DNA of 64,000 bases from Pseudorhizobium xiangyangii (GCF_020531965.1 NZ_JAJAWH010000023.1:1-64000); one strand, 5' to 3'; counted from the stretch's first letter, positions 8,919 through 19,098 are shown. Program-made: numbers and translations. The notes: a model not told the origin generated them from the sequence alone.

Positions 8919-11900
8919 ACGGGGGATTCAACCTCTCCGCCTGGGCGATCCAACGGCAGAGCCTTATTCTGTTCCTGGTGCTTCTCAGCGCAGCCGCCGG
9001 CATTTTTGCCTACATCAATCTTGGCCGTGACGAGGATCCGGACTTTACCTTCAAGACCATGATTGTTTCGGCGGCATGGCCCGGGGGTACGATCGAACAG
9101 ACGGTTGACCAGGTGACGGACAGGCTTGAGCGAACGCTTCAGGAAGTGCCAAACCTCGACAACCTGCGCAGCCTGACGACCGCCGGCCAGTCCATCGTCT
9201 ATGTCACGCTCGATGATGCGACCCCACCCCATCTTGTAGGCGAATCCTGGTACCAGGCGCGCAAGAAAGTGGGCGACATGGTGTCAACGCTACCGCCAGG
9301 CATCCGAGGACCTTTCTTCAACGACGATTTCGGAGACACGTTCGGCATCATCTATGGTTTTACATCGGATGGGTTCAGCGACCGGGACGTCAGGGATTGG
9401 GCCTACGAGGCGCGCAATCGCCTGCTGAAGGTGGATGATATAGGCAAGGTCCAGCTGATCGGCACTCAGGACGAGACGATCTACATCGAGTTTTCGACAG
9501 AGCGGCTAGCGAGCCTTGGCCTTTCCGCGGCAACGGTGATCAGCACCGTACAGGCGCAGAACGCAGTCCTGCCGGCCGGGCTCATAACCTCGGAACAGGA
9601 TCGGACCATCCTGCAGGTATCCGGCAGCCTTTCAGACGAAACCACACTGCGTGGCTTGAACATTCCCACCAGTTCAGGCTTCGTCCAACTGGGTGACATC
9701 GCCACCATTGTGCGCGGCACCGTAGATCCCCCTCAGCCGCGTTTCCGTGTCAAAGGCAAACCCGCAATCGGCATTGCAATCTCCATGGCGTCCGGCGGCG
9801 ATATTCTACAACTCGGTCGCGATATCGACGCGACAATGCAAGCCCTGGAGAACGACCTTCCTATCGGCATTGACCTGACGCACGTTGCCAGCCAACCAGC
9901 CGTGGTACAGACTGCGATCCGCGGGTTCACCACGTCACTGACGCAGGCAGTAGTGATCGTCCTCGGTGTCAGCTTCGTTGCGCTGGGCGTTCGTGCCGGT
10001 CTGGCCGTCGCCGTCTCTATCCCGCTGGTTTTGGCGCTGACTTTTCTGTTCATGGACATTACCGGCATCGCATTGCAACGCGTCTCGCTTGGCGCGCTCA
10101 TTATCGCACTGACCTTGATGATCGACGACACGATGGTCACCGTCGAAACGATGATGGCAAAGCTCGAGCAGGGCTATGATCGCGTCGCTGCGGCGTCCCA
10201 CGCGTACACGTCAACTGCATTCCCCATGCTCGCCGGCACTCTGGTGACGATCGCCGGCTTCATCCCGGTCGGTTTCGCGAGCAGTTCGTCAGGCGAATAC
10301 GCACGTTCTCTCTTCCTCGTCATCGGGTTCGCCCTGATCGTCTCGTGGCTGGTGGCCGTGCTGCTGACCCCGATTGTCGGGCTCGCAGTGCTGAAATCAG
10401 GGACAGCGACCGGGCCTAAGGAAGACAGCGCGTTCATGCGCGGCTTCAAGAATTTCCTTCATACCTGCATGCGGATGCGATTGGTTGTGGTGCTTGCAAC
10501 TGTCGCATTGTTCGTGGTTGCCCTGATCGGATCAACCGCCATGAAGCGGCAGTTTTTCCCGCCATCCGACCGGCCCGAACTGATCGTCCAACTCACATTG
10601 CCTCAAAGCGCCTCACAGGCGGCAACAGCGGTCGAGGTCGCGAAGGCGGAAGAAGTCCTATCGGCCGACGAAGACGTGGCTGACTGGAGTTTCTATGTCG
10701 GCTCAGATCCGGTTCGCTTCTACCTCTCCATGGATCTACAGGCGCCGGCTCCCTCCCGCGCGCAGGCCGTGGTCATCGCAAAAAGCGTCGGTGCGCGCGA
10801 TGACCTGCAGGCGCGTCTGCAAAAGACCCTGGACGAAAAGCTACCTGACATCATCGTTCGCGTCTCCCCGCTCGAAATGGGTCCGCCAGTCGGTTGGCCG
10901 ATACAGTATCGCGTGAGTGGTCCTGACATTCCTGGCACGCGCAACATTGCGTGGCAGTTAGCGGATGCGCTCTATGCAACTCCGGGCGTGGTCCAGCCGA
11001 ACCTTGATTGGAATGAACCTGTCCGGAAGGTTGTGATCGATGTCGATCAGGATCGGGCCCGGCTGGTGGGGCTCAATTCGTCGGTAATCGCGCAGACCTT
11101 GTTCGCAACCGCGTCTGGTGTCCCGGTCACGCAGGTCAGAGATTCGATCTATCTCGTCAATGTCGTCGCAAGGGCGACCGCCGAGCAGCGGGTCGACATC
11201 AGCACCATCCGCGCGCTCCAGATCCCGGTTGGGCCAAATCATACCGTGCCGCTCTCCAGTATCGCCACCATCGAATACCAGACGACCCTGCCCGTCATCT
11301 GGCGACACGAGAGCACTACAACCATAACGGTTCAGGCGGATACGGCAGAAGGCGTTATGGCGGCCAGCGTTGTGGAAGCCGCCACCGACAAGATTGAGGA
11401 GCTGCGACAAGCCAACCCTGCGTATCGGATCGAAGTTGGCGGAGCTGTCGAAGGCGCGGAAGAAGGCTTGAGCTCGGTCGTCGAAATGCTTCCGGTTATG
11501 GCTATCATCATCCTGATTGTGTTGATGTTCCAGCTCCAGAGCGTGCAGCGTTTGCTGCTCGTCATCAGCGTCGTGCCGCTGGGACTGATCGGCGTCGTGC
11601 TGATCATGCTGATTACCAACACGCCTGTTGGCTTCATCGCTGTTCTTGGCATGATCGCGCTCATCGGGATGATCACGAGGAATTCGGTCGTGTTGATCGA
11701 TCAGATCGATCAGCGGATGGAGGAGAAGGGGCAGACATGGGGGGGCGTGATCGACGTCACCGCCCAGCGTCTCCGCCCTGTTTTTCTCACCGCCGGCTCA
11801 ACGGTACTAGGCATGCTGCCGATCATCCGCGACCCCTTCTGGTCACCGCTTGCCTTTACGGTTATCGGCGGTCTGGTTGTGGCCGCCGCGTTGACATTGA

Positions 11901-12004
11901 TTTTTCTTCCGGTGCTCTACGTCCTTTGGTTCAGAATTCCGGCAGAGGCCGAACCGGACAAGAACCCGACGACCGACGTTCAGCCGGCCACCGTGGTCGG
12001 CTGA
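8915..12004 (+). CDS. RND efflux permease (AcrB/MexF-like)
   Basis: A 1029-residue inner-membrane pump of the HAE/RND type, driven by proton influx. It has the expected layout: one N-terminal helix (about residues 10-30), a large periplasmic loop, a block of helices from about 330 to 530 including the proton-relay segment LTLMIDDTMVTVETMMAKLEQG, a second loop, and a last block from about 850 to 1010. The relay carries the paired aspartates (IDD) found in functional pumps. The C-terminus has the repeat-matching LIGMITRNSVVLIDQIDQRM. The substrate cannot be read from sequence. The AraC-type regulator 580 bases downstream could control it. Confidence 0.92.
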   Translation: MNGGFNLSAWAIQRQSLILFLVLLSAAAGIFAYINLGRDEDPDFTFKTMIVSAAWPGGTIEQTVDQVTDRLERTLQEVPNLDNLRSLTTAGQSIVYVTLDDATPPHLVGESWYQARKKVGDMVSTLPPGIRGPFFNDDFGDTFGIIYGFTSDGFSDRDVRDWAYEARNRLLKVDDIGKVQLIGTQDETIYIEFSTERLASLGLSAATVISTVQAQNAVLPAGLITSEQDRTILQVSGSLSDETTLRGLNIPTSSGFVQLGDIATIVRGTVDPPQPRFRVKGKPAIGIAISMASGGDILQLGRDIDATMQALENDLPIGIDLTHVASQPAVVQTAIRGFTTSLTQAVVIVLGVSFVALGVRAGLAVAVSIPLVLALTFLFMDITGIALQRVSLGALIIALTLMIDDTMVTVETMMAKLEQGYDRVAAASHAYTSTAFPMLAGTLVTIAGFIPVGFASSSSGEYARSLFLVIGFALIVSWLVAVLLTPIVGLAVLKSGTATGPKEDSAFMRGFKNFLHTCMRMRLVVVLATVALFVVALIGSTAMKRQFFPPSDRPELIVQLTLPQSASQAATAVEVAKAEEVLSADEDVADWSFYVGSDPVRFYLSMDLQAPAPSRAQAVVIAKSVGARDDLQARLQKTLDEKLPDIIVRVSPLEMGPPVGWPIQYRVSGPDIPGTRNIAWQLADALYATPGVVQPNLDWNEPVRKVVIDVDQDRARLVGLNSSVIAQTLFATASGVPVTQVRDSIYLVNVVARATAEQRVDISTIRALQIPVGPNHTVPLSSIATIEYQTTLPVIWRHESTTTITVQADTAEGVMAASVVEAATDKIEELRQANPAYRIEVGGAVEGAEEGLSSVVEMLPVMAIIILIVLMFQLQSVQRLLLVISVVPLGLIGVVLIMLITNTPVGFIAVLGMIALIGMITRNSVVLIDQIDQRMEEKGQTWGGVIDVTAQRLRPVFLTAGSTVLGMLPIIRDPFWSPLAFTVIGGLVVAAALTLIFLPVLYVLWFRIPAEAEPDKNPTTDVQPATVVG

Positions 12005-12585
12005 AGAAGATTTGGCTGCCATTACAGGTTGTTCTCTCCGCCTTCTCGCTGTCTGGCACTTGGCCCAATGCAGCGATACCTTCGCGCTATTCTTTTCCAA
12101 GAATCTGCGGATTCCTCTCAAGCTTTTCTGCTCCTTCAGTGAGGGAATAATACTTGGTCTAGCAAGGCCAAGTGCCTGGCATGGTGCGAGTGTGAAAGTT
12201 GAAGGGCGAGCGGCTGAGCTGAGTGAATATGACACAATGACAGATACCTACCGCGCAACTGACTTAGCAAGTTAGAAACGGCTTTCATATCTGATAGTTG
12301 AATTGCCCGGCTTCATAGATTAGTTGTTGTGTATCGCACCCGGATTGGGAGGATCGTGTGATGATTTGAGCCGCGACTAGCATACCGCAGTAACAGTCGC
12401 GAACGCTAAAAACTCTCTACTGATCGCCACGAGAATGTTGACAGCCAGCCCTTCGCCATCCTGTATCGGGAGAAGAATGGAATGCCGCACAAACCTCGAT
12501 CCGCATCGCCAATCGTTCTGGCTCAAAGGCCAAGACCACCTTTCACGTTGAAGACAAGCAGGCCGGCTGGATCGGAGGCTACCTC
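12005..12585. other. Intergenic region with a small hairpin, no gene seen
   Basis: A 581-base gap after the RND permease. A six-base-stem hairpin (ACTTGG at 12152-12157 with CCAAGT at 12168-12173) lacks a T-run, so it is a weak terminator candidate. The reading frame of the downstream AraC gene stays open back to a TGA at 12439-12441 without an ATG, so part of this region might be coding if a non-standard start is used. Confidence 0.35.
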
Positions 12586-13731
12586 ATGACGATCGAGGAA
12601 CCCGCCGGCCATATAACTCCAGCAACGTGGCATCCGAATGAAATGAATTTCGGGAATTCCGAGTGCGAAGCCGAGCCTGCGGAACCTCTCGCCTCAAACG
12701 CCATCGCCTTGCCGTGCTTTGAGTTTTCGACAGACGAATTCGAGCCATCTGATCAATTCGACGTATGGCGAGGCAGTTTTGCGTCCATGCTTGAGCTAAC
12801 ACAGATCGCCCCGGGTTCGCCCCCGACACTATTTCAAGGCCGACAAAAGGTCTGGGATTTGGGTTCCCTTGTTCTCGCACAGTTCAGCACGGACGAACTG
12901 GCGTTCACGAGTTTGCCTGGCCATATTCGCCGAGACCCGATCGATCACTGGATAGTGACGCTGCTGAAGACAGGCTCCAACAGGACCGAGACAGAGAAGA
13001 CGGTATTTTCGGGCGGAGCCGGAGAGGTGCAAATCCATTCGCTTGGTCGCGCGTTTGCAGGCGACATCACCAGAAGCGACATGCTGATGCTGTTCGTTCC
13101 GCGTGATTTCTCCGTTGAAACCGCGGCAACACTCGACGCAGCCGAGTTTTCAACGCTCACCAACGGTATGGGGCGACTGTTTGCGGATTACATGCTCGAT
13201 GTCGCCAACCGCCTCCCGACGCTCACATCGGCCGACAGCCCCTCACTTGTGGCCGCTACGCACGCGATGATCCTCGCCTGCGTGGCCCCCTCGCCCGATC
13301 ACCTGGAGGCGGCAGCCGGACCGATAGCAACAGTCCTGCTTGAAAGAGCGCGCAAGGTTATCCAGACCAAGCTCTTCGAGCCAACCCTCAACAGCGAACT
13401 GGTACGACGTGAACTCGGCATATCACGGACGCGGCTATACAACCTCTTTGAGCCCTTCGGAGGGGTGATGCACTATATTCAGCACCGTCGTCTGCTGAAC
13501 GCCCATGCTGCGCTCAGGGATATTGAAGATCGGCGGCTCATTTTTCAGATCGCGGAAGAACGTGGCTTCAGTGACGGCGCAGAATTCAGCCGGGCGTTCA
13601 AACGAGAGTTCGGCTACAGCCCCAGCGACGTAAGGAAACGAGGCAAAAGCGAAATTCCAAACCGGCTGCATCTCCAGGACGCTCCCCCTGAGCAACGATT
13701 GAACGAACTTCTGCGGCGGCTGCAGGGGTAA
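12586..13731 (+). CDS. AraC-family transcriptional regulator
   Basis: A 381-residue regulator. The C-terminal 100 residues hold the two helix-turn-helix units of the AraC/XylS domain: LVRRELGISRTRLYNLFEPFGG near residue 270-290, and the second at about 320-350 with the signature GFSDGAEFSRAFKREFGYSPSDVRK. The N-terminal 250 residues resemble the AraC-binding-like domain found in regulators of aromatic or osmoprotectant catabolism. The ATG at 12586 has GGAGG seven bases upstream. Its neighbours, the RND pump upstream and the betaine-type binding protein downstream, are both possible targets. Confidence 0.87.
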   Translation: MTIEEPAGHITPATWHPNEMNFGNSECEAEPAEPLASNAIALPCFEFSTDEFEPSDQFDVWRGSFASMLELTQIAPGSPPTLFQGRQKVWDLGSLVLAQFSTDELAFTSLPGHIRRDPIDHWIVTLLKTGSNRTETEKTVFSGGAGEVQIHSLGRAFAGDITRSDMLMLFVPRDFSVETAATLDAAEFSTLTNGMGRLFADYMLDVANRLPTLTSADSPSLVAATHAMILACVAPSPDHLEAAAGPIATVLLERARKVIQTKLFEPTLNSELVRRELGISRTRLYNLFEPFGGVMHYIQHRRLLNAHAALRDIEDRRLIFQIAEERGFSDGAEFSRAFKREFGYSPSDVRKRGKSEIPNRLHLQDAPPEQRLNELLRRLQG

Positions 13732-13906
13732 CGCAGCCGAACCGCCAACAGCCAGTCCGACGCTCCCCCCAAGATATGCTGCAAATTGGACACTCAGCCT
13801 AGGTGTGGGACTGCGGGCCAATGACTTTTATGCGCGGTAAAATAAGCTCGCGGCGGACGCCCTTTGAACATCCATCCCATAGACGGGAAAGCGCTGGAGT
13901 TTTCCG

Positions 13907-14875
13907 ATGGCAGGTAAGTTGCGATCGTCGTCAGCGATGGCACTGGCAGCAATTGCCTTTGCTACCCTCAGCGGCAGCGTGCACGCGGCAGACCTCGTCA
14001 TCGCGATGCCAAACTGGTCCTCAGGCCAAGCGACCGCCAACATTCTCAAGGTCGCGCTCAAGGAAAAATTTGCTATCGAAGCCGATGCGATCGAGATGGG
14101 TACCCTGATTGCATTCACGGGATTGAACGCGGGTAAAGTGGACATCCATCCGGAAGTCTGGTTGCCGAACCTCGACAGTCTCGTGAAGAGGTACGTCACG
14201 GACGCTTCAACGGTAGCGCTCAGTCCGATTGGCGTGCCCGCCTGGCAGGGCATCTGCGCCACGCGTTCTGCAGCCGAAAAGTACGGAGTGAGGGACGTCG
14301 CCGACCTTAGCGACGCAAGCAAGACTGCAGCTTTAGACACCGATGGGGATGGTCGAGGGGAGATGTGGATCGGCGCCCAGACCTGGTCCTCCACGCCCAT
14401 CGAACGCGTTCGTGCCAACAGCTATGGCTATGCAGAAACAATGACGCTGCTGGAAATGGCCGAGGATGTGGGAATGGCCGCGGTGGACGCGGCACAGGCG
14501 ACAGACCAGCCTCTGGTTTTCGCCTGCTATGCGCCCCACGCGGTGTTCAAACTCCACGATATCGTGCGCCTTACCGAGCCGCCGTATGACCCAGCCAAAT
14601 GGAACATCGTGCTGCCTTCGGAGGATCCGGCATGGCTTTCAAAATCAACCGCAACGGTCGGATGGGATGCGGCGCATTATCATATTGCCTATGCGACATC
14701 ATTGCGTGTGCGGCACCCTGACATTGCCAAGTTTCTGGACCGCGTGAAATTTGATCCCGAAGAAGCAATCGCCATGAGCTACGCGCTGCAGGTTGAAAGA
14801 CAGGACCCGTATGAGTTTGCGAAACGTTGGTTTGCGGAAAACTCGGCGCGTGTCGATGCGTGGGTCAAGCCATGA
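13907..14875 (+). CDS. Glycine betaine/choline-type ABC transporter substrate-binding protein
   Basis: A 322-residue periplasmic protein of the OpuAC/ProX family, with a signal peptide cleaved after SVHA (residue 27). Typical features are the start of the mature domain VIAMPNWSSGQATANILK, the ligand-box-like LIAFTGLNAGKVDIHPEVWLPN, and aromatic residues WIGAQTWSS and WDAAHYH. Members bind quaternary amines such as betaine, choline or proline betaine. No permease or ATPase gene lies next to it, so it is either an orphan component serving a transporter elsewhere or a sensor-like binding protein. GGAG lies six bases before the start. It overlaps the following gene by four bases. Confidence 0.85.
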   Translation: MAGKLRSSSAMALAAIAFATLSGSVHAADLVIAMPNWSSGQATANILKVALKEKFAIEADAIEMGTLIAFTGLNAGKVDIHPEVWLPNLDSLVKRYVTDASTVALSPIGVPAWQGICATRSAAEKYGVRDVADLSDASKTAALDTDGDGRGEMWIGAQTWSSTPIERVRANSYGYAETMTLLEMAEDVGMAAVDAAQATDQPLVFACYAPHAVFKLHDIVRLTEPPYDPAKWNIVLPSEDPAWLSKSTATVGWDAAHYHIAYATSLRVRHPDIAKFLDRVKFDPEEAIAMSYALQVERQDPYEFAKRWFAENSARVDAWVKP

Positions 14876-15594
14876 GAAGAAGTCCTTTTGAGATGAAGCG
14901 ATTTTTCGCATCTCCTGCCCATAGAGGCAACTTCTGGCGCGGACTCGCTGCCAGAGCGGCCATCGTCGTTTTCGCCCTGGGTAGTGTGTGTTCATCGGCA
15001 AATGCCGTGGAAACGCAGGTCTACGATATCAAGACGCGAACCTGGGTCGACTATGATCGAACCAAGGCCTACCAATTTTACGTCAAGAACAAGCAGGTTC
15101 CCGAGCCGTTCCGCCGGCAACTTGTCAAATTCCGGACCGCGGAAGAGCCTGGGACGATCATTATCGACGGAAACCAGCATTTCCTATACCTCGTCCAACC
15201 GAACCAGCAGGCAATACGCTACGGCATCGGCGTCGGAAGGGAGGGTTTCGGCTGGGCCGGAATCGTACGTGTTGGCCGTACCGCCGAATGGCCGACATGG
15301 ACGCCGCCCGCCGAGATGGTCGCCCGCGACCCCAACGCCAGGAAATGGGCGAGCGGTCAACCAGGCGGACCGGACAATCCCCTTGGCGCGCGCGCGCTCT
15401 ATCTCTACGAGGGCGATCAGGACACAATTTATCGGATTCACGGGACACCTGAACCCTGGACGATCGGACTGAGCGTTTCGTCAGGATGCATTCGCATGAA
15501 CAACGACGACGTTACCGACCTGCATTCACGCGTCAAGGTCGGAGCCAAGGTGATCGTATTGATGCAAGGGGCGGCGCTCTACAAGGGCGTGTAG
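14872..15594 (+). CDS. L,D-transpeptidase (YkuD family), periplasmic
   Basis: A 240-residue cell-wall enzyme predicted to form 3-3 peptidoglycan cross-links or attach proteins to peptidoglycan. A signal peptide occupies about residues 1-43 (cleavage near SSANA). The YkuD domain spans about residues 85-235, with IIIDGNQHFLYLVQ at its start and the catalytic motif HGTPEPWTIGLSVSSGCIRM, in which the histidine, serine and cysteine are intact. The start ATG overlaps the stop of the binding-protein gene; an ATG at 14893 is an alternative. The pairing with an osmoprotectant-binding protein may reflect an envelope-stress operon, but this is inference. Confidence 0.87.
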   Translation: MRRSPFEMKRFFASPAHRGNFWRGLAARAAIVVFALGSVCSSANAVETQVYDIKTRTWVDYDRTKAYQFYVKNKQVPEPFRRQLVKFRTAEEPGTIIIDGNQHFLYLVQPNQQAIRYGIGVGREGFGWAGIVRVGRTAEWPTWTPPAEMVARDPNARKWASGQPGGPDNPLGARALYLYEGDQDTIYRIHGTPEPWTIGLSVSSGCIRMNNDDVTDLHSRVKVGAKVIVLMQGAALYKGV

Positions 15595-15612
15595 CAATCG
15601 GGGACCAGGAAG

Positions 15613-15957
15613 ATGCATACGACAAGAGACAACTATCATCTTTGCCGCATCGGCCGATACACTTCGTTCCTGGGCATGGCCTCCTTTGCCGTAGCCTTGA
15701 GCGCATGCACCACCACCAATAACAACCCCGAACCGAACCAGATGTCGCGGACGATGAGCGATACGGCACCCGCCGACCTGCAGTTGCTCTGCGCAGACGC
15801 AGCGAAAGCGAGCGCACCCGCCGGCAGCAGCGCACTGCCCGTCGCCTCACGCAAGCTCGACGGAACCACCTATCAGGTCGATCTCAACGTCAACGGCGAA
15901 ACGAAAGCATGCGTCATCAGCGACGCCGGCACCGTGGTATCGGTGCAGGCATCTTGA
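15613..15957 (+). CDS. Small lipoprotein of unknown function
   Basis: A 114-residue protein with a lipoprotein signal: hydrophobic segment about residues 19-32 followed by the lipobox LSAC. The mature part has two cysteines (LLCADA and KACVIS) and ends in the short domain TYQVDLNVNGETKACVISDAGTVVSVQ. It starts 18 bases after the L,D-transpeptidase stop and is probably co-transcribed with it. No known function. Confidence 0.7.
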   Translation: MHTTRDNYHLCRIGRYTSFLGMASFAVALSACTTTNNNPEPNQMSRTMSDTAPADLQLLCADAAKASAPAGSSALPVASRKLDGTTYQVDLNVNGETKACVISDAGTVVSVQAS

Positions 15958-16002
15958 TTTGAACGCAGGAAGCAGGTGCGGGCAAATCCAAGGCGCTGCC
16001 TA

Positions 16003-19000
16003 TCACTGACCTGAGAGAGCATATCTTCCAAACACGTAGACCGCGATCACGTAATAAAGGACGTGCAGCGCATAGGTCTGGCCATTTCCGTTGTAGATCC
16101 GGCGGACCGCTCCACCCATCGCCATTGTCATATCGCATACCCCATCCCAGAAGCGGTTCGCGACCGGCGTCACGATCGGTGTGAAAACAGCGCGATAAAA
16201 ACGGTAGAATTGCTCGGCATCTCTAGGAGTGGAACGGCCTCGCCGGACTCTGTAGATCACCAGGAAAAGCCCGAGAAGCACGCCCGCGGCAGCAACGCTG
16301 ACAACCATGACCGGGACGGGATTCCAGTAGCCATATATCGTTTCCAGCGACATGCCCTCCCAGACAAGCGTCGAGGCAAAATAGGGATCGATTGCAGCGG
16401 AGACGGGATCCATCACGAGTTTGGGGAAGAACGATAGGACAAGGATTGCCACCACCAAAACCAACTGCGGCAGGAGCAACGGCAATGGCGCTTCCCTGAT
16501 GCCGTCGTCTGCCGGCTTTCTAGATCTTGCCAGGAAGGTATAAGCCAAGCGAAACATGTAGAGAAAACCGATGAAGGTCGCGAATATGCCGACGATCGCA
16601 AGGCCGTACCATTCGTTATCCACCATCGCGCTCAAGAGCAGCCACTTGCCGCCAAAGCCTGCAAGTGGCGGCAGGCCGGACATGGAAATCAAGGCAATCA
16701 TCACTGCAATGCAGGTGACCGGCATCTTTCCCACAAGGCCACCGGTCTGATCCAGCATCCTGGTGCCAGTTCGCAGGATGACGCTGGCGACGGCAAGAAA
16801 CAGGATGCCCTTGACCAACAGGTGGTTGGCAACGAGGTAAAACGCCGTGACCCAGCCCAGATGGCTCATCAAAGCAATCGCAGTGATGATGTAGCCGGTC
16901 TGGCTCATGCTTGAGTAACCCAGCATTCGCTTCATGTCGTTCTGCTGAAAGGCCATTACCGCACCGGCAATCGTCGTCAGGAGGCCGATCCAACCCATGA
17001 CGTGCGCCATTTCCAGGCCGGCCTCGGAGCGAATGGCGAGGTAGGTGACCATGAACAGCCCGAAGACCGCGACCTTGCTGATGACGGCCGAGAGCATCGC
17101 CGACAGGTCATCATCGGCTTCCGCATAGGCGCCGGGCAGCCAGATATGGACACCGACCGCCCCAGCCTTGATCAGGAAGCCGAACGCCAGCAAAGCGAAC
17201 GCAGCTGCCGCATCCGGGCCGGACGTGGCCAATGCCGCGAGCGCCGTGGTGCCGTTGGCGCTTGCGGCAATGCCGAAACCCGCCACGAGGCAGAATGCCG
17301 AGACCAGCGAGAATAGCAGAAACTGCAAAACATAGGGATGGGCGCCCGGCCGCTGTGCGATCAGGAAATAGGAGGAAAGGGTGATGATCTCCCAGTGAAA
17401 GAAGAATTCCAGACTGGTCGTCGCACGCAGCGAACTGGCGATCGACAGAAGCAGAACCGCCAGCATGGGGTAGAAACCGCGACGAGCATCGGAGCGATAA
17501 AGGCCGGCAGAAGCAATGACCAACCCACCCGCGACGAGCAGCACGGCAAACAATCCGGGTAGCCCTTGGGTTTCTCGCACAATCCACCCACCGACGACGA
17601 ACACCGAAACCAACATCAATGCACATTTGCTCCGGCTGGGCAGCCAATCGAGGATGTAGAGTGTGACGCCGACGAACAGCGGAGCGACCAACAACAGTGA
17701 CATTGCGCCTGCAAGGTGAGCAGCCACGTAGCCGCTTGCGAAAAGAAGAAGAGCACAGGCAATCAACGGCACGTACTTGCCCGACGCAACTCTGATCGCC
17801 GCCTGATCGGCAAGCGGGCGCGTTGCCTGCTTGAACCAGCGGAACATGTAGGCTGCCTCGAGCAGCGAGCCGACCAGAATGACAGCGATCCAGACGTATC
17901 TCCCGCCGCCCGCCGCTTGCATGATGAGTTCCCATTTCGCCCAGAAGCCAGGGAAAGGCGGCAGGCCGGCTATCGCGACAAGAAAGACAGCAAGCACGGA
18001 CAGCAGGAAGGGGCTGCCGGCAACATCCGACCAGCTATTGGCCTCGCGGCGACCGACGATACCCGCGAGCCAGAACAGGCCGGCCTTGGCGAAGAGGTGA
18101 TTGATGAAGAGCCCACCGACGACCAGCGGCAGCGCCTGCTCGGCGCCAAGCTGCCACAGCAGCCCCACCGCGAGCACGAGGAGACCCATCTGCGCAATTG
18201 AGGAGTACCCAAGCATCCGCTGAACGTTAGTCTGCCTCAGCCCGACAAGATTGGAGAACAGGAAGGTTACGCCGCCGGAAATGACGAGGATTCCCAGAAC
18301 TTCTTCGAACAACGGCAGCAGCTTCAAAAGGGCAAAGAAGACACCGGCTGAAACGAGAACCGAGACGATTGCCGCAATTCCGCTGCTCGCGGTCTCGTAG
18401 ACATCAAGTCCCCACCCATTGGCCGGGAACGGCTTAAGCTCCAGCAGGATGCAGGACAGAACGAACAGCAGCGCAGTGATGCCGATCGGGCCGGCGATCA
18501 GTGCCCTGTTTGCGATCATCTCGTCGATATTGAGGGTACCGGTCACATGGTAGAGCAGCCCCGCGCCTAGAAGAAAGAAGGAGGAGGCAAGGACGGTGGC
18601 CATGATGTATTTGAAGCTCGCAGCCAGGGCTGCAGGCGATCGATCGGAGCCAAGGAGACCGTAGGTGGCGATCGAAACGATCTCCAGAAAGACGAACTGG
18701 TTGAAGAGATCGCGGGTCATGATCATGCCGTTGATGCCCATCGTCAGGATCAAGTAGAGCAACAGGAGCACGTAGCGTCCGCGAAGACGCTCCCAAAGAT
18801 GCCACGCTCCGAGCACTGCCACGACATTGACCCATAGAGAGAAGAAGCCTTCCCAGGCACCAAAGCGAAGGTTGATCGAAAAGGGCGGGACGCTACCTGC
18901 GGTCAGAACCTCAATTGTCGCCGCACCATGATGGATCCGCCACAGACAGACGCCGGAAATGACCGTCATTCCGAGCAGTGCGATGATAAATCCCATCGCC

Positions 19001-19098
19001 GGCAGCGGCTTGGCGATGCGTGAAAGCAATGGAATGAGGAAGCCGCTGCCGAGGCCGAGCAGGAAGATATTGAGCGGCTGGAAGAGGCTCTCTACCAT
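16003..19098 (-). CDS. Double-unit Mrp/Mbh antiporter subunit (two tandem NuoL/M/N-like domains)
   Basis: A 1031-residue membrane protein made of two complete proton-conducting-antiporter units in one reading frame. Unit 1 (about residues 1-490) shows the TM5 glutamate (FLEIVS near 136), a TM7 lysine (LELKPFPANGW near 222), VQRMLGYSS near 294 and GLPPFPGFWAKW near 382. Unit 2 (about 500-960) repeats these: HWEIIT near 567, LIKAGAVGVHIWLPGAY near 645-660, MKRMLGYSS near 726 and GLPPLAGFGGKW near 812. A C-terminal tail with a further helix follows. In ordinary Mrp systems these would be separate MrpA and MrpD. It overlaps the mnhC-like stop and is the last gene of the operon. It is not a frameshift artefact: both units lie in one frame. 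Confidence 0.88.
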   Translation of the reverse strand: MVESLFQPLNIFLLGLGSGFLIPLLSRIAKPLPAMGFIIALLGMTVISGVCLWRIHHGAATIEVLTAGSVPPFSINLRFGAWEGFFSLWVNVVAVLGAWHLWERLRGRYVLLLLYLILTMGINGMIMTRDLFNQFVFLEIVSIATYGLLGSDRSPAALAASFKYIMATVLASSFFLLGAGLLYHVTGTLNIDEMIANRALIAGPIGITALLFVLSCILLELKPFPANGWGLDVYETASSGIAAIVSVLVSAGVFFALLKLLPLFEEVLGILVISGGVTFLFSNLVGLRQTNVQRMLGYSSIAQMGLLVLAVGLLWQLGAEQALPLVVGGLFINHLFAKAGLFWLAGIVGRREANSWSDVAGSPFLLSVLAVFLVAIAGLPPFPGFWAKWELIMQAAGGGRYVWIAVILVGSLLEAAYMFRWFKQATRPLADQAAIRVASGKYVPLIACALLLFASGYVAAHLAGAMSLLLVAPLFVGVTLYILDWLPSRSKCALMLVSVFVVGGWIVRETQGLPGLFAVLLVAGGLVIASAGLYRSDARRGFYPMLAVLLLSIASSLRATTSLEFFFHWEIITLSSYFLIAQRPGAHPYVLQFLLFSLVSAFCLVAGFGIAASANGTTALAALATSGPDAAAAFALLAFGFLIKAGAVGVHIWLPGAYAEADDDLSAMLSAVISKVAVFGLFMVTYLAIRSEAGLEMAHVMGWIGLLTTIAGAVMAFQQNDMKRMLGYSSMSQTGYIITAIALMSHLGWVTAFYLVANHLLVKGILFLAVASVILRTGTRMLDQTGGLVGKMPVTCIAVMIALISMSGLPPLAGFGGKWLLLSAMVDNEWYGLAIVGIFATFIGFLYMFRLAYTFLARSRKPADDGIREAPLPLLLPQLVLVVAILVLSFFPKLVMDPVSAAIDPYFASTLVWEGMSLETIYGYWNPVPVMVVSVAAAGVLLGLFLVIYRVRRGRSTPRDAEQFYRFYRAVFTPIVTPVANRFWDGVCDMTMAMGGAVRRIYNGNGQTYALHVLYYVIAVYVFGRYALSGQ

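Noticed and set aside
8237-9232. 331-codon frame on the minus strand across the RND adaptor and permease genes
   Set aside because: It spans two well-supported genes in the antisense direction and shows no recognisable domain.
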